64,000 nt of DNA, from positions 10,380 to 74,379 of the forward strand of contig JACJXQ010000010.1 of the NCBI GenBank assembly GCA_020636495.1, given 5' to 3'. Positions 57,987 to 64,000 of the stretch are shown piece by piece (the first letter of the stretch is position 1; each line of letters starts with the position of its first letter). The translations under genes and the position numbers were made by a program. The DNA is from Chitinophagales bacterium. GTDB taxonomy: Bacteria; Bacteroidota; Bacteroidia; Chitinophagales; Chitinophagaceae. The notes beneath the pieces are model-generated. The model was not told where the DNA came from. It saw only the letters and a program-made list of their open reading frames with translations, and did no database searches.

Positions 57987-58232
57987 ATGAGTACAGCATA
58001 TTTACTGCCATCAACGGGTATGGCAACGGTTTTGGAGGATGTGGATGGCGTACCGTTCAATGACACGGCTAAGTCACTGGTAGATGACCCTACATCGGGT
58101 TTCAGGCAGGAGACAACGGATCAGAATAATCCATGCATAGCCTCAGACGGGGAGGAGGTAACCATCACCGTATTAGGGTTACCACTTACCACCGTCCAGT
58201 TTACACCCCCAAGTACGCCCATAGAACCATAA
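57987..58232 (+). CDS. Small acidic protein
   Basis: 81 residues, Asp/Thr/Pro-rich, with no membrane segment. Unknown. TAATG junction with the following membrane protein gene. Confidence 0.5.
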   Translation: MSTAYLLPSTGMATVLEDVDGVPFNDTAKSLVDDPTSGFRQETTDQNNPCIASDGEEVTITVLGLPLTTVQFTPPSTPIEP

Positions 58233-58669
58233 TGAAGTACGTACTGTTATATACCCCGTGGGTGACGGTGTGGGCAACATCTTCATGGTATTACACTGCG
58301 AAATCGGTGTGCCTGAATTATGTTGCCTCATCGGGCATAACGGATACTGAGGCTGCCGTTTACATGTCTGAGCAGCTTGCATTACCGCTTCAAACGTCCA
58401 GGTTGGCTATATACCTGTCCGTGTTTATATTTGCCTTGCTGGCATACGCCGTAAAGGAACGACCATTACCATACAGGATACAACTGCAGCACATGCTGTT
58501 CATTATAGGAGCTAAGGTTATGGAGCACGTAGGCGCAACACTCACCGTATTGGGCTGTGCTTCAAATCTTTCTCCATATACATACGATTCTGCTTCTTAT
58601 TTATTAGCTTTACTGTACATTATTGTAACCCCTATCCGCATTATTTACTTAGGACGTAAACTGCGATAA
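58232..58669 (+). CDS. Multi-span membrane protein
   Basis: 145 residues from the ATG at 58232. Hydrophobic segments at about 4-20, 55-72, 85-103 and 118-138. Holin or membrane transporter are possible; with the two small membrane proteins that follow it could be a second lysis or exclusion set. Confidence 0.55.
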   Translation: MKYVLLYTPWVTVWATSSWYYTAKSVCLNYVASSGITDTEAAVYMSEQLALPLQTSRLAIYLSVFIFALLAYAVKERPLPYRIQLQHMLFIIGAKVMEHVGATLTVLGCASNLSPYTYDSASYLLALLYIIVTPIRIIYLGRKLR

Positions 58670-58671
58670 AT

Positions 58672-58815
58672 ATGTTTCAGGACATAAACTGGTTAAATTT
58701 TATGATGTTGGTATTGCCGGTGCTTATGCTGGTGATGGCCATACGGGACGCAAGAACAATAAAAAAACGATACGGTGACCGCAGAACGCACGCCAACGAA
58801 CATAGACGTAATTAA
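58672..58815 (+). CDS. Tiny membrane protein with basic tail
   Basis: 47 residues: one Met/Leu/Val-rich helix at about 10-25 followed by a strongly basic tail (RTIKKRYGDRRTH). Two bases after the previous stop, overlapping the next gene by 41 bases. Confidence 0.55.
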   Translation: MFQDINWLNFMMLVLPVLMLVMAIRDARTIKKRYGDRRTHANEHRRN

Positions 58816-59083
58816 CACCCGCCTGTCGAACATAACGCTCGGCAGGCTTTATACGTACACCGGGGGCGTGGTGGCGGTAATGATGCTTATTTACATTGCA
58901 TGGTCAGACCTGAACACAACTACCAACAAGATGCGGGAGGACCTAAAAGATGCTGTACGGGAGTTCAAACAGGACGTACAGTTGATGCAGCGGGACATGG
59001 ACTACCTTAAAGACAAACAGACCCGTTATTACAATGACCTGGAACGCCGGGTAGAGAAATTGGAGAAACTGCACGAGAAATAA
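58775..59083 (+). CDS. Membrane protein with coiled coil, spanin or XhlA-like
   Basis: 102 residues from GTG at 58775 (no ATG available upstream). Membrane helix at about 26-44 and a heptad-rich C-terminal half. This resembles inner-membrane spanins and haemolysin XhlA-type holin partners. Confidence 0.55.
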   Translation: MTAERTPTNIDVINTRLSNITLGRLYTYTGGVVAVMMLIYIAWSDLNTTTNKMREDLKDAVREFKQDVQLMQRDMDYLKDKQTRYYNDLERRVEKLEKLHEK

Positions 59084-59114
59084 TTTTGGTAATTGCCGAT
59101 ATTTACTATCTTTG
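59084..59114 (+). promoter_or_regulatory. Promoter P5 of the GGTAATTGCC family
   Basis: TTG at 59086-59088, GGTAATTGCCGATATT at 59088-59103, TATCTTTG at 59107-59114, spacer 18. The best full match to the Bacteroidota consensus in the window. Confidence 0.85.
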
Positions 59115-59117
59115 TCC

Positions 59118-59227
59118 ACGAGGGGCTGCCATGCACTTAACTGTGATACCTCTTGGCAGCGAAGCAACGGGTGTTTATAGGACACGGCCTTCCGTTGCTT
59201 CATCCCTTAACCTAAAATATAGCCACA
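59118..59227 (+). ncRNA. Structured 5' leader of second methyltransferase
   Basis: About 110 bases between promoter and GTG start hold two consecutive hairpins: GCTGCCA/TGGCAGC (59125-59160) and the 10-bp perfect GAAGCAACGG/CCGTTGCTTC (59161-59201). No T tract follows, so it is not a simple terminator; a riboregulatory or processed RNA role is possible. Confidence 0.6.
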
Positions 59228-60445
59228 GTGAATGTTCTATCTTTATTTGACGGGTGCAGTACCGGGCAGGTAGCTTTACAGAGGGCCGGTATACCTTACA
59301 GGTTCTATATGGCATCTGAGATAAATGAAGCGGCTATGCGGGTTACCCGACATAATTTTCCGGCTACTCTAATGTGCGGTGACGTTACTAAATTATCAGC
59401 ATCTAAACTGCCGGTGATACCCGACCTGGTCATAGGTGGTTCTCCATGTCAGACATTTTCCAATGCGGGTAAACGCACAGGGTTTGATGGTACCAGCGGG
59501 TTATTTTGGGAATATGTCAGGGTGCTTAAGGAGGTACGTGCTGTAAACCCCGCAGTTAAGTTTCTATTGGAAAATGTGGTAATGAAAAAGGAATGGGCAG
59601 ATGCTATAACTATAGCACTCGGTGTATCACCCATAATGATAGATGCTGCATTGGTATCAGCACAATCGCGTAAGCGGTTGTATTGGACAAACATACCGGG
59701 CGTTACACAACCCGCGGATCGCGGTATACTTCTTAAGGATATACTGGAACCTGATGTATTTGACTACAATGTACCGGTCAGGGATAAATCAAAGACACTT
59801 CGCGTTGGTGATGGTAGCGGGTTAGGGACTAAACAGGAATGGGATTCACCGTTCGTTCACCCTAAGTATTATCACACAGATGCCGCAATTGACTATATGC
59901 TCAGACCCGTAGCAGATGGCAGGACACACCTTGACTTCCACCACCACAGTGATTCTGCTGACGATAAAAGTGCTTGCCTTACCGCTAATCTATACAAAGG
60001 TGTACCGTACAACGTAGTTGTCATAAGGAAAAACTATGTACAGTTCGATATTTCGGGTAAGGGGCATAATTCACAGCAGGACAGGGCGTATTTCGGGGAT
60101 AAATCACCCGCACTCACAGTTGAACAAGCTCACCGTACTAAGATACTGGTAGGGGCAGCATCTCGGGGTAGGGAGATAAATGGGAAAATACGGCAGAATA
60201 TAGAAACCCGTAAAGATGGTAAGGGCAATGCCCTTACCACTGTAGGTAAAGATAGCTTGGTGGCTATGATACAAAACGGGGAATGCGCCATGCGCAGGTA
60301 TACGCCGACAGAGTGTGAGAGGTTACAGGGTCTGCCTGATGGATATACAGACGTTCCTAACGTATCATTAACACGTAGGTATGAGATGTTGGGTAACGGA
60401 TGGAATGCTGATGTTATAGCACATATACTATCATTCTTAAAATAA
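59228..60445 (+). CDS. DNA cytosine-5 methyltransferase 2
   Basis: 405 residues from a GTG start. Motif I LSLFDGCSTGQVAL, catalytic SPCQTFSNAG (Cys74), LLENVVM, SAQSRKRLYW and the C-terminal ERLQGLPDGYT with MLGNGWNADV are all intact. The variable region between motifs VIII and IX is about 100 residues longer than in the enzyme at 35.5 kb, so the recognition sequence likely differs. The 119-bp stretch with motif VIII is 115/119 identical to that paralogue. Confidence 0.9.
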   Translation: MNVLSLFDGCSTGQVALQRAGIPYRFYMASEINEAAMRVTRHNFPATLMCGDVTKLSASKLPVIPDLVIGGSPCQTFSNAGKRTGFDGTSGLFWEYVRVLKEVRAVNPAVKFLLENVVMKKEWADAITIALGVSPIMIDAALVSAQSRKRLYWTNIPGVTQPADRGILLKDILEPDVFDYNVPVRDKSKTLRVGDGSGLGTKQEWDSPFVHPKYYHTDAAIDYMLRPVADGRTHLDFHHHSDSADDKSACLTANLYKGVPYNVVVIRKNYVQFDISGKGHNSQQDRAYFGDKSPALTVEQAHRTKILVGAASRGREINGKIRQNIETRKDGKGNALTTVGKDSLVAMIQNGECAMRRYTPTECERLQGLPDGYTDVPNVSLTRRYEMLGNGWNADVIAHILSFLK

Positions 60446-60452
60446 TCATATC

Positions 60453-60542
60453 ATGCCAAAGACTAAGATCAAAGGTGTTAAGAAGCCGAAAAGTAAAAAG
60501 CCTGTTATTGTAAAAGGGCGGGCTACTATGAAATTTAGTTAA
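60453..60542 (+). CDS. 29-residue basic peptide
   Basis: MPKTKIKGVKKPKSKKPVIV and a short basic tail: one third Lys/Arg. Seven bases after the methyltransferase stop. Could bind nucleic acid; reality uncertain. Confidence 0.35.
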   Translation: MPKTKIKGVKKPKSKKPVIVKGRATMKFS

Positions 60543-60547
60543 ATTCC

Positions 60548-60555
60548 TATTTTTG
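60548..60555 (+). promoter_or_regulatory. -7 promoter element before terminase genes
   Basis: TATTTTTG, 14 bases before the terminase small subunit ATG. Confidence 0.5.
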
Positions 60556-60569
60556 TATAAAAGGAATGT

Positions 60570-61289
60570 ATGGCTAAGACAATACATGGCGAACGATTGC
60601 CACGACCTATCGGTAAAGGTACAGGCCCTAAGCGCACATTACCGCAGAAGATAGAAGTAGCCCGTAAGATAATAGAGATGTTCAGGACGGGGGTTTATGC
60701 ACTCGAGTACTGCTGTAACCACTACCGGGTGTCGTTGGCCACCTTTTACCGTTGGGCAGCACCCGCTACCCCGCTTGGGGATTTAATGCTTAAGCAGAAG
60801 CCTCTGCCAAAAGGAGCAGTCCCTACCATACAGGAGATGTTCTTAGAAGCCAGGGAGATAGCACTTGGCAACTACCGCCATCAGGTGAAGATGCTTGCCT
60901 ATGATAAACTTAAGGACAAGATAGAGGGTGAACATTATGAGGAGACAGTATGCGAGTACGCTTTAGATACCAATCTGTATATACTCGATGAGAATAATGT
61001 ACAGATACCTAACCCGAATTTCGGTAAGCAGATACTGGTAGGTAAAAAGGTAAAAACAGGCCGCAGGGCATCAGATACTACACTCATACGGGATGTTCTG
61101 TTTAACCTCGACTCTGAGAATTTCCAAAACGGTAAGGTAGTACAGACAACAAGTAACGTGGAAATAAGTGTACGTAACGTTAATAAAATGACACTGGACG
61201 AGATAGCTGCCGAGAAACTGGCAGTACGCCGCCGTTTGGAGAGTTTAGGTGTCAATGTTACTGATGTAGACTACGAGGAGGTTAAATAA
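60570..61289 (+). CDS. terS: Terminase small subunit
   Basis: 239 residues. Residues 25-65 form an HTH (IIEMFRTGVYALEYCCNHYR then VSLATFYRWAA) for recognising the packaging site, followed by a helical oligomerisation region and a C-terminal segment that would contact the large subunit. Directly upstream of the large subunit with a TAATG overlap. Confidence 0.75.
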   Translation: MAKTIHGERLPRPIGKGTGPKRTLPQKIEVARKIIEMFRTGVYALEYCCNHYRVSLATFYRWAAPATPLGDLMLKQKPLPKGAVPTIQEMFLEAREIALGNYRHQVKMLAYDKLKDKIEGEHYEETVCEYALDTNLYILDENNVQIPNPNFGKQILVGKKVKTGRRASDTTLIRDVLFNLDSENFQNGKVVQTTSNVEISVRNVNKMTLDEIAAEKLAVRRRLESLGVNVTDVDYEEVK

Positions 61290-63007
61290 TGAGTACAGCG
61301 GAAAGATTCAGAAAGAAAGCAGAACAGCTACAGCACCAGCGCAATGTAGAGGAGGCAAAGCCTGACATAGAGGCTTACCGTATGTTGGAGGAACGGGAAC
61401 TGGCATTACTGAAACAAAAGCTATACCAGCACCGCCCGATGGATTGGCTGCGGGAACGCTTCAACGAGGACCCGGCAGACTACCAATGGAGCCTACTACC
61501 CGAGTATGCCAAACATAAATGGGACGGTGACCCCGAACCTCTGTACAATGCGTGGATGGATTTAGCGGCAGGCAGATGGGCAGCCATAGAATCAGGTACG
61601 GGTACGGGTAAGACTTATGCAGCCGCCCGTATTGCTGTATGGTTCCTTGACTGTTTTCCTGACTCGCTTGTGGTTACAACCGCACCTAAGCAGAAACAGT
61701 TGGAAGTGGGGCTATGGAAAGAGGTTAGTACTATATTCAAGAAATTCAAGCGGTTACGCCCGAATGCGGCACTTTATAACCTGCGTTTAGCGGTGGATGA
61801 TACCGATATAAATAAGTCAGATGATACCGATGATGCGCTAAGTAAGTCCTGGCATATGATAGGTATTGTATCGGGTGTGGGTTCGGACGAGAGTTCTGCG
61901 GTTAAGATGCAGGGATTGCATAGGGAACACATGCTTATCATAGTAGAGGAGGCACCGGGTGTGCCTAAAGCGGTACTTACGGCACTAAAGAATACGTGCT
62001 CTGACCCGTCTAAGAACTTAATACTTGCCATAGGTAACCCTGATAATATTACGGACTCACTTCACGAGTTCGCAGCACTTCCACAGGTATCATCTTATAC
62101 TTTATCGGGTAAAGACCACCCTAATGTGGTATGTAAAGACCCATCCCGTATGCCGGGAGCAGTTACACAGAATTTCATAATGAATATGCTGGCTGAGCAC
62201 GGGGAAAAATCGACCATGTATCAGTCAAGGGTACGGGGTATATCACCGTCACAGGCTGCCGACAGTCTTATTAAGTACGAATGGCTGGAAAAGTGTGTAG
62301 ACAACGGGCTTAAGTATGACGGTACTTATCATGCGGTCGGTGTAGATGCGGCTAATTCTAAAGACGGAGACAAGGCAGCACTCGCCTGGGGACGTGGTAA
62401 TATACTGCATGAGGTACAGGAATTTTATTGCGACAATGCTAACCATCTTGCCTATAACCTGCTGTACGATTCGGGTAAGCTGGCAGAATTGGGGTATGCC
62501 GATTACGAGACGCGTAAACTCACAGATTACGAGGTAATGAACGGGTTTGTGGGCGTGGATACGGTAGGTTTGGGGTGGGGTACATATAACGTATTGCTGG
62601 ATGAGGGAGTAGAACCCGTAGCATTACACGGTGGCCAGTGGGCAGATTGCATACCCGAGGAGGATTATTACGATGAGTCAGAGGGTAAAGAAAAGCAGCG
62701 TCAGTCTGTCAGGTTTCAGGGACTTCGGTCACAGATGTATTGGGAGCTCAGGGAGGACCTGCGCCAAGGCAAGATAAGATTCGACCTGCAGGATAAGGAC
62801 GCGTTACGCGAAATATTCATAGAACTCATCAGCATACGGGTAGCTTTTAAAGGTAATTACATAGTAGTTGAGGCTAAGGAGGATATAAAAAAACGCTTGG
62901 GTAACAAGTCCCCGAACAGGGCAGATGCTATTGTGTACTGGAATTGGGTACGTAAAGGTTACAGAATGGTATTTGGTGGATTTCCTGTTATGGGGATAGG
63001 AACGTAG
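61289..63007 (+). CDS. terL: Terminase large subunit
   Basis: 572 residues. Walker A SGTGTGKT at 102-109, Walker B MLIIVEEAPG near 213-222, and a nuclease half with the acidic GVDAANSKDGDKAAL near 350-364 (first Asp of the RNase H-like nuclease), later Asp residues in GFVGVDTVGLGW and an NRADAIVYW ending. It packages DNA into the procapsid and cuts concatemers. Confidence 0.85.
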   Translation: MSTAERFRKKAEQLQHQRNVEEAKPDIEAYRMLEERELALLKQKLYQHRPMDWLRERFNEDPADYQWSLLPEYAKHKWDGDPEPLYNAWMDLAAGRWAAIESGTGTGKTYAAARIAVWFLDCFPDSLVVTTAPKQKQLEVGLWKEVSTIFKKFKRLRPNAALYNLRLAVDDTDINKSDDTDDALSKSWHMIGIVSGVGSDESSAVKMQGLHREHMLIIVEEAPGVPKAVLTALKNTCSDPSKNLILAIGNPDNITDSLHEFAALPQVSSYTLSGKDHPNVVCKDPSRMPGAVTQNFIMNMLAEHGEKSTMYQSRVRGISPSQAADSLIKYEWLEKCVDNGLKYDGTYHAVGVDAANSKDGDKAALAWGRGNILHEVQEFYCDNANHLAYNLLYDSGKLAELGYADYETRKLTDYEVMNGFVGVDTVGLGWGTYNVLLDEGVEPVALHGGQWADCIPEEDYYDESEGKEKQRQSVRFQGLRSQMYWELREDLRQGKIRFDLQDKDALREIFIELISIRVAFKGNYIVVEAKEDIKKRLGNKSPNRADAIVYWNWVRKGYRMVFGGFPVMGIGT

Positions 63008-63012
63008 ATTTG
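63005..63012 (+). promoter_or_regulatory. -7 promoter element before portal gene
   Basis: TAGATTTG overlapping the terminase stop codon, 32 bases before the portal ATG. Confidence 0.5.
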
Positions 63013-63030
63013 TGTAACTTCGCCAAATAA

Positions 63031-63043
63031 TTAAGTCACTTAA
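63031..63043. repeat. 13-bp TTAA palindrome, copy 23
   Basis: TTAAGTCACTTAA, a perfect dyad one base before the portal ATG. Confidence 0.8.
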
Positions 63044-63044
63044 T

Positions 63045-64000
63045 ATGAATATTCTCGGGTTCTCTATAACGCGGTCCAAAAACATTGATGCTGACCTGGC
63101 TATCTTTCAGAAAGCTATGGTAGAACACATGGAGTCAGGTTCACTGGTAAAAGGCCGGTCATCTGAGAATACTACGGTTGATTTTATGTCATCGCTGCTC
63201 AACGAGAGTCAGGCCATGAAACCCGAATTTAACATAGAAGTCTTACGCATATGCAATTACCTGGCCAAGCATAACAGTGATATTTCTTATGCGGTTGACA
63301 ACATTGTGCAGTTAGGTAATACCCCCGAGAACATAACATTTGATGACGGGGTTTCAGCCGATCAGGCAAAGGAGATGATAAAGTACCTGAACGTGTATGA
63401 GAAGTCTATATACGCGGGGGGTATGAACAGCCTTAAGAACGACCTGTTTGCTCAGCTTGCCATCACGGGCGCGGTGTCACTGGAAGCTATACCAAAGCGT
63501 GACATGTCGGGGCTGGATAAGGTAGTACTCGTTGATCCTTACCACATAAGATTTATTTATAACGATAGTACTTACTCATACGACCCGTATCAGAAATTAC
63601 CTGATAAACTCGGGTATAAGGATGACCTGCACAAGCTGAACACTGACCAGTATAAGTACTACGCACTCCGCAGGATGTCAGATAGCCCCTACGCCATACC
63701 ACCGTTCATGGCTGCATTTGAGGGACTGGAACTGGAAAAGGACATGCTTAAGAATATGCGCAACATCATCAGGAAGTTGGGCATATTCGGGTTTTTATCT
63801 GTAATGCTCACACCCCCGCGCAGGAAGCAGAACGAGACTGATGCACAATTTACGGCAAGGTGTACGCAGTATTTGGAGAATATAAGACCCGAGGTAGAAA
63901 AGGGTTATGCAGGTGGTATGGCTATGGGGTTTGAGGGGCAGACAAAGTACAACATAGAAGCGTCTACTACCAATGTTTCCGGGGCAAGTGATGTAATGGA
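63045..64000 (+). CDS. Portal protein, 5' part
   Basis: 318 codons run open to the window end. The position after the large terminase, an N-terminal SITRSKNIDADLAIFQ segment, a central KNDLFAQLAITGAVSLEAIP stretch and DPYHIRFIYN strands fit portal proteins, which form the dodecameric DNA channel at one capsid vertex. The C-terminus is outside the window. Confidence 0.7.
   Translation, partial: MNILGFSITRSKNIDADLAIFQKAMVEHMESGSLVKGRSSENTTVDFMSSLLNESQAMKPEFNIEVLRICNYLAKHNSDISYAVDNIVQLGNTPENITFDDGVSADQAKEMIKYLNVYEKSIYAGGMNSLKNDLFAQLAITGAVSLEAIPKRDMSGLDKVVLVDPYHIRFIYNDSTYSYDPYQKLPDKLGYKDDLHKLNTDQYKYYALRRMSDSPYAIPPFMAAFEGLELEKDMLKNMRNIIRKLGIFGFLSVMLTPPRRKQNETDAQFTARCTQYLENIRPEVEKGYAGGMAMGFEGQTKYNIEASTTNVSGASDVM

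Noticed and set aside
1..64000. CRISPR arrays, integrase or transposase genes, attachment sites
   Set aside because: None seen. The repeats found are short, dispersed and regulatory in placement, and no recombinase motif was recognised, so lysogeny is not supported by this window.

Overview
The window is part of a tailed bacteriophage genome, almost certainly a contractile-tailed (myovirus-like) phage of a Bacteroidota host. The phage assignment rests on readable tail tube, tape measure, baseplate, replication, lysis, terminase and portal genes. The host inference rests on promoters: many gene starts are preceded by the Bacteroidota -7 element TAnnTTTG, some with a TTG element about 18 bases upstream, and Shine-Dalgarno sequences are largely absent in favour of A-rich leaders. 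The right end enters the portal gene and the left end begins at the tail tube, so the missing capsid and sheath genes probably lie just outside and the map is probably circular or permuted (inference).

Layout. 0-12.7 kb: late tail module (tube, chaperone with a probable -1 frameshift, tape measure, LysM and hub proteins, spike, gp25-like wedge, J-like and I-like baseplate proteins, fibers). 12.7-31.1 kb: replication and recombination (DnaB-like helicase, TOPRIM primase, UvsW-like helicase, HU-like protein, PP-loop enzyme, UDG-like/PolA fusion, ssDNA-binding protein, NinB-like protein, SbcD and SbcC homologues, ParB-like protein, PD-(D/E)xK nuclease), with an odd 158-nt tRNA-like RNA at 27.8 kb. 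31.1-33.2 kb: lysis (N-acetylmuramidase, holin candidate, two overlapping spanin-like genes). 33.2-39.0 kb: a Dda-like helicase, a cytosine-5 and an adenine methyltransferase and a GroES-like co-chaperonin. 39.0-44.7 kb: many small proteins, including a stand-alone LysR-type HTH. 44.7-45.5 kb: noncoding stretch with terminators and a candidate small RNA. 45.5-55.7 kb: a block of small unknown genes, rightward to 52.2 kb and leftward from 55.7 to 52.7 kb, meeting at a bidirectional hairpin. 56.2-59.1 kb: dNMP kinase, HAD phosphatase and small membrane proteins. 59.1-60.4 kb: a second cytosine methyltransferase behind a structured leader. 60.6 kb to the end: small and large terminase and portal.

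Regulation is the most striking layer. A 13-bp near-palindrome, TTAA-B-T-N-A-V-TTAA, occurs 23 times, nearly always at gene boundaries. Four promoters share the identical 16-mer GGTAATTGCCGATATT and a fifth has 15 of 16. A terminator-promoter-leader cassette is repeated in the 47-51 kb block. A 35-bp element stands in the same orientation in front of both inward-facing arms of the 45-56 kb block. Several promoters sit so close to ATG that leaderless mRNAs are predicted. Together these suggest a phage-specific regulatory network. All family names come from reading motifs and remembered family patterns; no database search was run.
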